From Marinobacter sediminum (GTDB lineage: Bacteria; Pseudomonadota; Gammaproteobacteria; Pseudomonadales; Oleiphilaceae), in NCBI RefSeq assembly GCF_023657445.1, contig NZ_JAGTWY010000001.1:1426001-1490000 (forward strand): 64,000 nucleotides of DNA, given 5' to 3'. A program made the position numbers and the translations under genes. Shown one piece after another: positions 8,096 through 17,296 of this stretch. Within the stretch, counting starts at the first letter, position 1; each line of letters starts with the position of its first letter. The notes beneath the pieces were generated by a model. It was not told the origin of the DNA. It did not search any database and saw nothing but the letters and a program-made list of their open reading frames with translations.

Positions 8096-10744
8096 CTAGA
8101 GCGACTGAGCGCCCTGTTCCTTAGTTGCCTGAATATCCACCGGCGCCACCCCCAAGTCCTGCCACTTCTCCGGATGACAGGTAAACAGCAGTATCTGATG
8201 CCGACTGGCCGCATCAAACAGGATGCGTTTCATGTCTTCCAGGCGGTCGCTGTCGCTGTGCACCAGGGTGTCGTCCAGTATCACCAGCGTTGGCCTTCCT
8301 GCTTCGCGCAGCAGATCGGCATAGGCCAGGCGGCTGATCAGGCCCATCTGTTCCCGGGCGCCAAAACTCAGTTCGGTGATCTGCCCGAGCTCGGTGCCCC
8401 GGCTGAAGGTGCCCGGACGTAGCTGTTCATCCACTTCCAGCGACGCTTCCGGGAACAGCACTGAAAGGTAATGGTTCAGGTGCTTTTGCAGCGGCGCCTG
8501 CAGTCGACGCGTCAGGGCCTGGCGCTTTTCGGTGAGCAGGTTCAGCAGCAGATCCAGCGCTTGGGCGCGGCGGTGCAATTCCTGATAGCGGCGATTGCAT
8601 TGGTCGAGCTCCGCCTCTTTTTCATTGAGCTGTTCTTCCAGCCCTTCCGCACCCCAGGCTTCCAGCCGGACTTTGATATCCCTGAGCTCACGCCCCCGGT
8701 TTTCCTGGGTCTGGCGCAGATGATTGGCTGCGTTCTGATAGCGTTCGATGTCCTGTTTGAGAAAGTCCGGGCGGGCCTCGCGGATTTCCCGTTCGCGGCG
8801 TTCGAGGCTGGCTTGCAGTTCGGTCTGCTGTTTTTCGATGTTCGCCAGGTCGGTGGTTATCTGACGAAGTTGCTGCTGCCGTTCCGGGCTTTTCTCTTCA
8901 TCCGCCAGCCGCTGCCATTCTGTTTTGGCGTTATCCCGGGCCTGTTTCCGTGCCGACAACGTCGCCTGATGTTCACGGTCATCAGATTCAGCCTTATCCA
9001 GCGCGGTGCCTGCCTGAGCGAATGCGGCCTCCGCTTCTTCGAGGGCGGGTACATTCTCTTTCGGATCCGGTTTTGGCGTGGCCTGCAATTGGCTTCTGGC
9101 TTTCTCCAGTTCGCTTCCTGCCTCGCTCTGTTCGGAGATAAGTTGCTCAATGCCGGCCGGCGCCACGGACTTCAGCAAATCTTCCGCGTGCTTCTGGGCT
9201 CTTCCGGCACTATCAAACGCTGAAAGCCGGTCTTCCGCCTGTTCCACGGATGCCACGCCGAGGGTCTTCAGCTGTTCTGCAAAACTGTCCTCGAGGGTTT
9301 TGAGCTTCCGGCGGGTGCTGGCCAGCTCTTCGCCGCCGGGGGTTATGCCCAGCGTACCAACTCCCGGGATAATCAGGGTCGATTCTTCCAGTAGCTGCTG
9401 CTCGCCTTGTCCCGTGAGCTGCTCGTTGTTCAGCGTCACTGACGCGTTGGCTTCCAGCTGCCAGCTCAATCGGGTGGCGATTGTTTGTGAACGGATGGTT
9501 TCTTCGTTCAGCTGGTTCCCGGTGGCTTTCAGGTTTTTGACCAACTCTGAGTCAATCCGGTTTTCTCTGGCCTGCTGCCTGGCTTGCTCTAACTGCTGGT
9601 GGTATTCCTTCGCTTTGGCAAGATTCTGGGTCAATACCTGTTTGTGCTGCTCAAGCCGCCGGACATCCTGCTCCAGCCGTTCCCGGGTTTGCAGCAAACC
9701 GGCAAGCTTGCGTTGCTTTTCGGCTTGCTCGTAGGCGGTTTTGGCTTCGGCCAAACGACCAGCAATAGCCGGGGTCTGAGCTTCTGCCAATCGAAGGTCG
9801 CGCTCGGCGCGTTCCAGTTCGGCTTTTCGGCCCTCCAACTGGCGACTCAGCCCTTCAAGATGTTCTTTGTTCTGCTGCAACAATCGGTGGTTCTGCTGCA
9901 GCTGGGCAAGCGTGGCTTTTTCCTGGTTTTGTTGCTGCTCCAGGCGCTCTACCTGCTGATATCGCGTGCGGGCTTCTTCCAGCTGTCGCTGGGCCTCTTC
10001 CCAGGGGCGCTCCGCTTCCGCCTGATCATAGTCATGGGCCAGCTTGCCGAGTCGGTCGACCTGTTCCTGGTATTTATGCACCCGTTCCTTCAGCTCTTCG
10101 ATTTCACGCTCATACAGGGCACGGTCTTTTTCCAGTTGCAGGTAATCTCCACGGGGCTTACCGGTTCCGGTCAGCAGGGTGTCCCGTTGGCTCCGGACCG
10201 AATCAATCAGGTCATCGCCGCTGGAACTGGCCACCTCGCCCACCATGGAATTCAGGGCGGACTTCAGATGGTCCCCGGCGTGCTCTATGGCCTGTTCGAT
10301 GTCCTGCCCGGTGCCCTGTTCAACCCACAGCAATCCCGGTATACCCCAGTGTTCGGCTTTGCTGGCGCCCCGTTTCGGGTACTGGTAGCCCAGCAACTCG
10401 GCCAGTTTTTCTTCCGCATCGTCTTCGCTGTAGGTTTCGGTGCCGACGGTCAGGTCACAGCGTTTGCGCTGCAGGAAGCTCTTGGTGAGGTGCCAGTTTC
10501 GGTTGTCGTGCTCGAAATCCAGCTCGATGGTTGGCGCCGCGGCGGAGTCGCCCCAGGGGCGCAGGTCGTCAACAGCCGTTGAACGATAGCGCTCGAAAAA
10601 GGCCGCACGAATAGCCCGGACGAGCGTGCTTTTACCGGATTCATTGGGGCCGTGAATCAGGTTGAGGCCGGGTTGCAGGTTGTCCAGAACAAAGGGTTTG
10701 CGGAACTGGCGTAGCTGCTCAATGCGCATGCGCTGCAGTTTCAT
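8096..10744 (-). CDS. SbcC/Rad50-like (YhaN-type) coiled-coil ATPase
   Basis: An 882-residue SMC-like ATPase. Walker A GPNESGKST is at 32-40. Long heptad-rich coiled coils fill about 180-400 and 480-730, with no CxxC zinc hook visible between them. The C-terminal lobe has an ABC-signature-like LSFGAREQMGLISRLAYADL and Walker B PTLVILDDTLVHSD. It is shorter than E. coli SbcC (about 1050 aa), and the GPNESGKST P-loop is the YhaN/RecF-type form. Together with the SbcD-like nuclease encoded just upstream (ATGA overlap) it should form a DNA-end-processing complex in the cytoplasm. Repair and phage restriction are both possible roles. Confidence 0.85.
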   Translation of the reverse strand: MKLQRMRIEQLRQFRKPFVLDNLQPGLNLIHGPNESGKSTLVRAIRAAFFERYRSTAVDDLRPWGDSAAAPTIELDFEHDNRNWHLTKSFLQRKRCDLTVGTETYSEDDAEEKLAELLGYQYPKRGASKAEHWGIPGLLWVEQGTGQDIEQAIEHAGDHLKSALNSMVGEVASSSGDDLIDSVRSQRDTLLTGTGKPRGDYLQLEKDRALYEREIEELKERVHKYQEQVDRLGKLAHDYDQAEAERPWEEAQRQLEEARTRYQQVERLEQQQNQEKATLAQLQQNHRLLQQNKEHLEGLSRQLEGRKAELERAERDLRLAEAQTPAIAGRLAEAKTAYEQAEKQRKLAGLLQTRERLEQDVRRLEQHKQVLTQNLAKAKEYHQQLEQARQQARENRIDSELVKNLKATGNQLNEETIRSQTIATRLSWQLEANASVTLNNEQLTGQGEQQLLEESTLIIPGVGTLGITPGGEELASTRRKLKTLEDSFAEQLKTLGVASVEQAEDRLSAFDSAGRAQKHAEDLLKSVAPAGIEQLISEQSEAGSELEKARSQLQATPKPDPKENVPALEEAEAAFAQAGTALDKAESDDREHQATLSARKQARDNAKTEWQRLADEEKSPERQQQLRQITTDLANIEKQQTELQASLERREREIREARPDFLKQDIERYQNAANHLRQTQENRGRELRDIKVRLEAWGAEGLEEQLNEKEAELDQCNRRYQELHRRAQALDLLLNLLTEKRQALTRRLQAPLQKHLNHYLSVLFPEASLEVDEQLRPGTFSRGTELGQITELSFGAREQMGLISRLAYADLLREAGRPTLVILDDTLVHSDSDRLEDMKRILFDAASRHQILLFTCHPEKWQDLGVAPVDIQATKEQGAQSL

Positions 10745-11862
10745 TGGCTGGCCTCCTGTTCCCGCTCCCTGAGCAGCCCCGCCAGAATGGCCAGCGCATC
10801 CCGGGCGGCTTTATCCTGTGCGCCTTCCTGCCGTTGGCGCAGACTCTCAATCACCTCGCCTACATAACCATCCGCTTTCAGGGCCCCAATGTCCTCATCG
10901 GTGGGGGCAAGCTGTAAGCCACTGCGCTCGCAGCGAAGGCTGCGAAATCTGGCTTCCGCAACCGACAAAGCCTTCAACAATGTTTCCTCTCCGGCCAGGG
11001 TTACCGAGCCTTCAAGGCGCAAATCGACCACGGCGGATTCGGGCAAGGCATCCAGACGCTCCAGCAGTTGCTCAAGGTCCGACTGGACCGCCAGGGTTTC
11101 CCGCCACTGGTGCCATTGATAATGCCCTGTTGGTAATTGGGTTACCTTGGGTATTGCGCCTGGTTCTGATACTTCAACAATCAGGGCATGCCCCGCTTCG
11201 TTGTTCCGAAACCGTTCCGGCTCGGGGGTTCCGCTGTACCAAGTGCGTTCATCGATCTGTTTGGTGCCGTGCCAGTCGCCCAGGGCGAGGTAGTCCAGCC
11301 GGCTGGCTTCGGCGCGGTCTGGCGCGATGGGGTTGGTTGAATCGATCTCGTCTGGCAACAGGCCCTGGACGCTGCCGTGGGCCAGGCCGATCCTGGGGAA
11401 ACCTTCCGGCGACTCGTAGCCGCTGAACGGCTCGGTCAGATCACCGTAGGTATGGCGTTGAGTCAGGGGCGCGCAGAGTATGCTCAGGCTCTGGGGTTCC
11501 AGATCGATGATGCCGGGCTGAAGCGCAAGGTGTACGTTCTCAGGCACCGCACCCAGGCGCTGGGCCCGCGTCCATACGCTCTCTGCCAGGGCGGCATCGT
11601 GGTTGCCTGGCAGCATGACCCAGGGGCCGGCAAACCCCTTTGTGGCGTTGAATACCCGCCGGATGGTGCGATCAGAAACCGTTTGTGCGTCAAAAACGTC
11701 ACCCGCCACCAATACCGCATCGCACTGATGTTCATTGGCCAGTTGAGCAAGCTTTTCAATGGCCTCAAACCGGGCCTCGACCAGAGCTGCACCGTCTTCG
11801 GTTTCGAAACGGGTAAATGCCCGGCCCATCTGCCAGTCTGCCGTATGCAAAAACTTTGGCAT
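10741..11862 (-). CDS. SbcD/Mre11-like (YhaO-type) metallophosphoesterase nuclease
   Basis: A 373-residue calcineurin-fold nuclease. The motifs in order are HTADWQMG (6-13), GDVFD (54-58), LPGNHD (84-89), LAHGSVQG and LGDWHG. In classical SbcD/Mre11 the first motif is DxH; here it is DWQ, a glutamine in place of a metal-ligand histidine, as I recall for one family of SbcD-like proteins. The rest of the active site looks intact. The stop overlaps the start of the SbcC-like ATPase by four bases (ATGA), so the two subunits are translationally coupled. The pair probably processes DNA ends; the exact polarity cannot be told. Confidence 0.83.
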   Translation of the reverse strand: MPKFLHTADWQMGRAFTRFETEDGAALVEARFEAIEKLAQLANEHQCDAVLVAGDVFDAQTVSDRTIRRVFNATKGFAGPWVMLPGNHDAALAESVWTRAQRLGAVPENVHLALQPGIIDLEPQSLSILCAPLTQRHTYGDLTEPFSGYESPEGFPRIGLAHGSVQGLLPDEIDSTNPIAPDRAEASRLDYLALGDWHGTKQIDERTWYSGTPEPERFRNNEAGHALIVEVSEPGAIPKVTQLPTGHYQWHQWRETLAVQSDLEQLLERLDALPESAVVDLRLEGSVTLAGEETLLKALSVAEARFRSLRCERSGLQLAPTDEDIGALKADGYVGEVIESLRQRQEGAQDKAARDALAILAGLLREREQEASQ

Positions 11863-11978
11863 TTTATGTACCTGAGAGATCTGGGAATTTTCGCGTCATT
11901 CTAGACTACCCGCCCATACTTTACAGAGGCGATGCGACAATCAACGTCGTTCTGGACGAGACAGTTTCGCTGCGAAGA

Positions 11979-14849
11979 CTACGCCGGGCTGAGCCGGCAA
12001 GCTGCGTACTTGAATTCCGGAATCTTCCCGTAGGGATCCAGCGCCGGGTTGGTGAGCAGGTTGGCCGCCGCCTCCGCAAAGGCGAAGGGTATGAACACCA
12101 TGCCCTCGGGCATAGCCTGATCTGCCCGCGCCGTCAGGGTGATGCTGCCACGCCGGGTGGCAACCTGGATGGCATCACCGGGTGTGACGCCCAGTCGAGC
12201 CAGCTCCGCGGGTGCCAGATAGGCGGCCGCTTCGGGCTCCCGCTCATCCAGTACCCGGCTGCGACGGGTCATGGCGCCGGTGTGCCAGTGCTCAAGCAAT
12301 CGCCCGGTGGTTAAAACGATGGGATAGCCCTCATCCACCGGCTCATCTGGCGGCAGCGGCCGGGTCGGCGATAATCTGGCCCGGCCCCCGGCGCGTGGGA
12401 ACGCATCGGAGAAGACAACATCGTGCCCTGGCGCGTCGTCGGCAGGACATGGATAGGTCACCGAACCTTCCCGCTCCAGGCGGGACCAGGAGATATGATC
12501 GAGTGAGTGCATGCCCTGTTTCATCTCGGCAAACACTTGCTCGGGGCCGGCGTAGTCCCACCCCAGTCCGAAACGCCGGGCCATTTCCTGAATGATCCAC
12601 CAGTCGGGCTTTGCCTCCCCGGGTGGCGCCAGCGCTGCGCGGCCCATTTGCACCTGCCGGTTGGTGTTGGTGACGGTGCCTGACTTTTCCGACCAGGCGG
12701 CGGCAGGCAGGATGACGTCGGCAAACTGGGCGGTTTCGGTGACAAACAGGTCCTGCACCACCAGGTGTTCCAGGGCAGCAAGGGCGGCCCGGGCGTGGGT
12801 CAGATCCGGGTCGGACATCGCGGGGTTTTCGCCAAGGATGTACATGCCCTTGATGGTGCCCGCCGTGATGGCGTCCATAATCTCCACAACGGTGAGCCCT
12901 GGCTCCGGGTCGAGTTCGGTGCCCCAGAGTTCTTCGAAGGCGGCGCGCAGCTGGGCGTCTCCCACCGGTTGGTAGTCGGGCAATACCATGGGGATCAGGC
13001 CGGCATCGGAGGCACCCTGGACGTTGTTTTGCCCTCGCAACGGATGCAGGCCAGTGCCGGGCCGGCCGGTGTGGCCGCAGGTCAGGGCCAGTGAAATCAG
13101 GCAGCGGGCGTTGTCGGTGCCGTGTACGTGCTGGGAAATGCCCATGCCCCAGAAGATCATCGCCCTGTCGGCGCCGGCGTAGGCGCGGGCCACTTCACGA
13201 ATGGCTTCTGGCTCTACGCCGCAGAGTGGGCTCATTACCTCCGGGGTCATATCGGCGACACTTGCTGCCAGTGCCTCGAAACCCTCGGTGTGGGCATCAA
13301 TGTAGGGCTGATCGTAGAGACCTTCGCTGATGATTACATTGAGCATGGCGTTGAAGAGCGACACGTCGCCACCCGGCGAAAAGCGCACGCTGCGCCAGGC
13401 GTAAGCGTCCAGCGCCTGGCCACGGGGGTCGATGATGATCAGTTTGGTGCCGTTCCGCGCCGCCTGTTTGAAGTAGGTAGCGGCTACCGGGTGGTTAACG
13501 GCGGGATTGCAGCCGGTGAGGATTACCACATCCGCCTGAAGCGCCTGCATAAAGGAGGCGGTTACTGCGCCGGAGCCCAGGCATTCCATCAGCGCCGCCA
13601 CGGAGCTCGCGTGGCAGAGCCGCGTACAGTGGTCGACGTGATTGGAGCCGAAACCGGTGCGCACCAGCTTCTGGAACAGCCAGGCTTCTTCGTTGGAGCA
13701 CTTGGCGCTGCCAAAGCCGGCGAGCGCACTCGGGCCGTGCTTGCCTTTGAGTTCAGTCAGCCCGGTTGCAGCAAATTCCAGTGCCTCTTCCCAGCTCGCC
13801 TCGCGAAAATGCGTCAACGGATTGGCCGGGTCAAAGTCGGGGTCGACGCCCTTGGCCACGCCCTCCAGGCGGATCAACGGCCGGGTGAGCCGCGCCGGGT
13901 GTGAGGGGTAATCGAAGCCAAAACGCCCTTTCACGCATAGCCGGCCCTGGTTTGAGGGACCGTCCCTGCCTTCAACAAAAAGGATGCGCCCTCGCTGCTC
14001 GCCTGCCCCTGGTTGTAGTTGGGCAGGCTCGTCTTTCACGTGATAGGTCAACTGGCAGCCTACCCCGCAATACGGGCATACGGAGTCCACGGTGCGGTCG
14101 GCCGTGGCGGAGTCTCCGCGGCCCTGGGCATCGATCAGGGTGGCGGGCATGAGCGCGCCGGTCGGGCAGGCCTGCACACATTCGCCGCAGGCCACGCAGG
14201 TGCTGTCGCCCATAGGGTCGTCGAAGTCGAAGATCACCTTGGACGCGGCGCCCCGGTGAGCCAGACCGATCACATCATTGCCCTGCACTTCCCGGCAGGC
14301 GCGCTCGCACAGGCCGCAGGTGATGCAGGCGTCCAGATTGACGTTCATGGCCGAATGGGTGGCGTCATGGCCCCGGGCGTGGGGCAGCGAGTCAGACCGC
14401 GGCTCGACATGGTGAACCGTAGGCTCATTACGTTCCGAATGGGCCGGGATGCGCTGGCGCACAGCACTGGCATCGATGGCCAGTTGATCCGCCGTATCCC
14501 ACAGATGGCTGGAACGGTCCGGGCTCCGCGCTCGCTCGGGCTGATCGGCCAGCAGTAATTCGAGCACGCCTTTGCGGGCCGCCTGAACACGGGAAGAACC
14601 TGCGCTGCGAACCACCATTCCGGGCGCTGCCTCACGGATACAGCTTGCGGCGAGCACCCGCTCGCCTTCCACTTCCACCATGCAGGCGCGGCAATTGCCA
14701 TCCGCGCGGTAACCCGGCGCGTCTTTGAAGCAAAGGTGCGGGATGGTCTCACCGGCGCGCTTGGCTACCTGCCACAGGGTTTCGCCGGGGAAGGCCTGAA
14801 CTTCGACATCGTCCAGGGTCAGGGTAAAACTTTTGCTGGAATGGCTCAT
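11979..14849 (-). CDS. fdsA: NAD-type formate dehydrogenase, catalytic alpha subunit
   Basis: A 956-residue molybdenum/tungsten bis-MGD enzyme oxidising formate to CO2. In order: an N-terminal [2Fe-2S] ferredoxin domain (HLCFKDAPGYRADGNCRAC), a NuoG-type Cys/His region, two [4Fe-4S] clusters (CITCGLCERAC, CVACGECVQACPTGAL), the CPYCGVGC cluster of the catalytic domain, and the active-site region HVDHCTRLCHASS, in which the Mo/W ligand is cysteine, not selenocysteine. A C-terminal molybdopterin dinucleotide-binding domain ends the protein. The ATG at 14849 (MSHSSK) fits the family better than upstream codons. It follows the NuoE-NuoF fusion gene by 10 bases. No fdhD or cofactor genes lie in the window. 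The gene is GC-rich, unlike the druH region. Confidence 0.9.
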   Translation of the reverse strand: MSHSSKSFTLTLDDVEVQAFPGETLWQVAKRAGETIPHLCFKDAPGYRADGNCRACMVEVEGERVLAASCIREAAPGMVVRSAGSSRVQAARKGVLELLLADQPERARSPDRSSHLWDTADQLAIDASAVRQRIPAHSERNEPTVHHVEPRSDSLPHARGHDATHSAMNVNLDACITCGLCERACREVQGNDVIGLAHRGAASKVIFDFDDPMGDSTCVACGECVQACPTGALMPATLIDAQGRGDSATADRTVDSVCPYCGVGCQLTYHVKDEPAQLQPGAGEQRGRILFVEGRDGPSNQGRLCVKGRFGFDYPSHPARLTRPLIRLEGVAKGVDPDFDPANPLTHFREASWEEALEFAATGLTELKGKHGPSALAGFGSAKCSNEEAWLFQKLVRTGFGSNHVDHCTRLCHASSVAALMECLGSGAVTASFMQALQADVVILTGCNPAVNHPVAATYFKQAARNGTKLIIIDPRGQALDAYAWRSVRFSPGGDVSLFNAMLNVIISEGLYDQPYIDAHTEGFEALAASVADMTPEVMSPLCGVEPEAIREVARAYAGADRAMIFWGMGISQHVHGTDNARCLISLALTCGHTGRPGTGLHPLRGQNNVQGASDAGLIPMVLPDYQPVGDAQLRAAFEELWGTELDPEPGLTVVEIMDAITAGTIKGMYILGENPAMSDPDLTHARAALAALEHLVVQDLFVTETAQFADVILPAAAWSEKSGTVTNTNRQVQMGRAALAPPGEAKPDWWIIQEMARRFGLGWDYAGPEQVFAEMKQGMHSLDHISWSRLEREGSVTYPCPADDAPGHDVVFSDAFPRAGGRARLSPTRPLPPDEPVDEGYPIVLTTGRLLEHWHTGAMTRRSRVLDEREPEAAAYLAPAELARLGVTPGDAIQVATRRGSITLTARADQAMPEGMVFIPFAFAEAAANLLTNPALDPYGKIPEFKYAACRLSPA

Positions 14850-14859
14850 GGCGGCTTCC

Positions 14860-16575
14860 CTACCCTTTAGCGATGAGGTTGTGGCTGGCAAGTTCGCTGC
14901 GAAAATCCCGCAGCAGACTCAGAACCGGATTGGGCGCAGCCTGGCCCAGACCACAGATGGAGGCATCCGCCATCACCCTGGCCAGCTGCTGGAGCGTTTC
15001 CTCATCCCAGGTCTTCCGCTCCAGCCACGTCAGCATTTTCTCGGTGCCCACACGGCAGGGGGTACACTGCCCGCAGGACTCATCCGCGAAGAAGCCCAAA
15101 AGGTTGGAGGCCGCAGCTTTCAAATCGTCCTGATCGGACAGAACGATCACCGCGGCGGAGCCGATAAAACAGCCGTGCTCCTGCAGGGTGTCGAAGTCCA
15201 GAGGGATGTCTGCTTTGCTGGCGGGCAGTATTCCGCCGGAGGCGCCGCCGGGCAGATAGGCCAGGAGGCGATGCCCTTCGGCCATGCCGCCGCAGTATTC
15301 CTCGATTAACTCATTAAGGGTGATCCCCGCCGGGGCAACGTGCACACCGGGCCGGGCCACTCGCCCGGAGACCGAAAAGCTCCGAAGCCCCTTACGACCA
15401 TGCCGCCCTTGGCTGGCGAACCACTCGGCGCCCTGGGCGTGGATGCGCGGGATCCAGTAAACCGTCTCGACGTTGTTGACCAGGGTGGGCTGGCCAAACA
15501 GCCCTTTCTGGGCAACGAACGGCGGACGATGGCGTGGCTTGCCAGGTTTGCCCTCCAGGGATTCGATAAGGGCTGATTCTTCGCCGCAGATATAGGCACC
15601 AGCGCCACGGCGAAGGATGATAAAACCAGGCTCGACGATTTCGGCCGCTTCCAGCTCGGCAATGGCTTCGGTCAGCACACTGTGCAGCCCGGGATACTCA
15701 TCCCGGAGGTAGATATAAAGGGCCTGCGCCTCGACCGCCCAGGCACTGACCAGGGCCCCCTCCAGGAATCCATGGGGTTCACGCTCCAGGTAATAACGGT
15801 CTTTGAACGTGCCCGGTTCGCCTTCGTCGGCGTTGATCACCGCATAGCGTGGCCCCTGCTCCGCCCGCACCGCCTGCCATTTACGGAAGGCCGGGAATCC
15901 AGCGCCGCCGAGACCACGCAGGCCGGCGTGCTCGAGTTCCTTTGCCAGCGATTCGACGCTCACCCGGCCTTCACGGCAATCTGCAAGCAACCCATAACCG
16001 CCAGCCGAGCGGTAATCCGCCAGACGTTGCCAGTGAATCTCATCCGGCTGGACCTGTTCATTTGCGACCGCCGCGCCCACAGTCTGGGCATTGGCATGGC
16101 ACACATGATGGCGGCCAACTTCCACCACCGGTGCTGTGTCGCAGCGCCCCATGCAGGGCGCTCGCCGCACACGCACCGTGGCGGGATCAGCTCCGTCAGA
16201 TAGCGCCTGATGCAGCGCCTCTGCTCCGGCCAGTTGGCACGAAAGCGAATCACATACCCGTAAGGTTATTGCCGGTGGTGGCGCTTGTTCGTCGTGAATA
16301 ACGTCGAAATGGGCATAAAAAGTGGCCGTTTCATAAATGGCGGCCATAGGCAGATTCATGAAAGAGGCCAGGGCCCGGAGGCAAGGCATGGAGAGGTAAC
16401 CGTAGGCGTCCTGCAGCGCGTGCAGGTGCTCGATCAGGCGGTTGCGGTGGCGCAATGACGAATCGGTACGTTCGTCACCGATCAGGTCCCGGAGCTCCGA
16501 CAGTAAAGCCGGTTCGAGTTGACGGCCACGAAGCGCAGAACGCCGGCGTTTGACCACTTCTTCGTCTGTACTCAT
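14860..16575 (-). CDS. NAD-type formate dehydrogenase beta subunit, NuoE-NuoF (FdsG-FdsB) fusion
   Basis: A 571-residue diaphorase subunit. Residues about 1-165 are NuoE/FdsG-like, with [2Fe-2S] ligands in RVCDSLSCQLAG and RAPCMGRCDTAP. The remainder is NuoF/FdsB-like: GLRGLGGAGFPAFRKW and NADEGEPGTFKDRYYLE for FMN and NAD(H), then SCGQCTPCRVG with ICGLGQAAP for a [4Fe-4S] cluster. It passes electrons from the alpha subunit to NAD+. In many bacteria FdsG and FdsB are separate; the fused two-subunit form resembles tungsten FDH1 of Methylorubrum. The ATG at 16575 was chosen because upstream residues are not family-like; its ribosome site is weak. It is the first gene of the fdh operon, starting 169 bases from tRNA-Cys. 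Confidence 0.9.
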   Translation of the reverse strand: MSTDEEVVKRRRSALRGRQLEPALLSELRDLIGDERTDSSLRHRNRLIEHLHALQDAYGYLSMPCLRALASFMNLPMAAIYETATFYAHFDVIHDEQAPPPAITLRVCDSLSCQLAGAEALHQALSDGADPATVRVRRAPCMGRCDTAPVVEVGRHHVCHANAQTVGAAVANEQVQPDEIHWQRLADYRSAGGYGLLADCREGRVSVESLAKELEHAGLRGLGGAGFPAFRKWQAVRAEQGPRYAVINADEGEPGTFKDRYYLEREPHGFLEGALVSAWAVEAQALYIYLRDEYPGLHSVLTEAIAELEAAEIVEPGFIILRRGAGAYICGEESALIESLEGKPGKPRHRPPFVAQKGLFGQPTLVNNVETVYWIPRIHAQGAEWFASQGRHGRKGLRSFSVSGRVARPGVHVAPAGITLNELIEEYCGGMAEGHRLLAYLPGGASGGILPASKADIPLDFDTLQEHGCFIGSAAVIVLSDQDDLKAAASNLLGFFADESCGQCTPCRVGTEKMLTWLERKTWDEETLQQLARVMADASICGLGQAAPNPVLSLLRDFRSELASHNLIAKG

Positions 16576-16744
16576 TATTTTTGACCAGGCCCCAAAGTAC
16601 AAAAGACAGCCTTGTTGGCTGGCCCGACTATTTACTAGTCATTGAAGCATATCAGGATATGTGGCCGCTAGAGATCAAAACTGGTTGGACAGGGAGACGG
16701 CCCTCGTCTGAAACTTTCAACGTGAGGGAAGTTTGGGAAAATAA
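16576..16744. other. Intergenic region between fdh operon and tRNA-Cys
   Basis: This 169-base stretch contains the fdh promoter region by position. No convincing promoter, tRNA remnant or attachment-site repeat could be recognised. Short in-frame reading on the plus strand has no support as a gene. In Pseudomonas-type genomes a tRNA-Leu often follows tRNA-Cys here; none is present. Confidence 0.3.
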
Positions 16745-16818
16745 TGGAGGCGCGGGTCGGAATCGAACCGGCGTTAACGGAGTTGCAGTCCGCTGCATAA
16801 CCACTCTGCCACCGCGCC
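16745..16818 (-). tRNA. tRNA-Cys (GCA)
   Basis: Read on the minus strand: acceptor stem GGCGCGG pairs with CCGCGCC, discriminator U and encoded CCA at 16745-16747. The anticodon loop contains GCA (GACTGCAACTCC) and the T-loop is GGTTCGATTCC. Length is 74 bases. It lies about 90 bases downstream of tRNA-Gly on the same strand. Confidence 0.95.
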
Positions 16819-16909
16819 GGGTAAAAGTCTGAGAGGATCAGATCTTTTATGCTCTCAGGTGGGCTGTGAGAGACTGTGTCGACCTTTCAACCAGTGAACC
16901 TGGAAAAAT

Positions 16910-16985
16910 TGGAGCGGGAAACGAGATTCGAACTCGCGACCCCAACCTTGGCAAGGTTGTGCTCTACCAACTGAGCTATTCCCGC
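16910..16985 (-). tRNA. tRNA-Gly (GCC)
   Basis: Minus strand: acceptor GCGGGAA with matching 3' side TTCCCGC, discriminator U and encoded CCA at 16910-16912. D-loop AGCTCAGTTGGTAGAGC, anticodon GCC within CCTTGCCAAGG, T-loop GAGTTCGAATCTC. Length is 76 bases. It is probably co-transcribed with tRNA-Cys. Confidence 0.96.
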
Positions 16986-17149
16986 TTGATCAACGAAGGC
17001 GTATTCTACGGATTCGGCCGATTGCGTCAACCACTTTTTTCAACTTTTTGTTTTATAAAGTTTTCTGGACATTTTTTAGCCTAAAACCCGAGCCCAGGAT
17101 AGCAAACGATTGCCGCACCCGGATCAAGGTGCATGATACAATTTACGCA

Positions 17150-17233
17150 ACTCAACGGGGTGCCCGGCGGAATGCCGAGCTGAGACCATACCCGCGGAAC
17201 CTGATCCGGATTATGCCGGCGAAGGGATTGAGT
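17150..17233 (+). ncRNA. TPP riboswitch (THI element)
   Basis: P1 is formed by CTCAA (17151-17155) and TTGAG (17228-17232). Conserved cores are present: GGGGTGCC, CTGAGA, the CCTGATCCGGATTATGCCGGCG pyrophosphate-sensing arm (in parts) and GAAGGGA. It lies about 65 bases before the thiB-like start, so thiamine pyrophosphate should repress the thiBPQ importer, probably by hiding the ribosome site GGAGGA at 17283-17288. Confidence 0.95.
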
Positions 17234-17296
17234 TCTCACCACTGACGGTGAATCCGCGGCGTGGTTATCCCCCACCGGTTCTGGAGGATTAAAACC

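Noticed and set aside
8471..9223. 250-aa hydrophobic plus-strand frame inside the SbcC-like gene
   Set aside because: Antisense of coiled-coil coding sequence (Gln/Glu codons read as Leu/Phe). No ribosome site; not a real membrane protein.
9599..10582. 327-aa plus-strand frame inside the SbcC-like gene
   Set aside because: Same coiled-coil antisense effect; composition is Leu/Phe/Gln-rich without family features.
13122..13904. 260-aa plus-strand frame inside fdsA
   Set aside because: GC-rich antisense shadow; the minus-strand frame has all formate dehydrogenase motifs.
16581..16832. 83-aa plus-strand frame between the fdh operon and tRNA-Cys
   Set aside because: Runs through the tRNA-Cys gene on the other strand; no family resemblance and no ribosome site.
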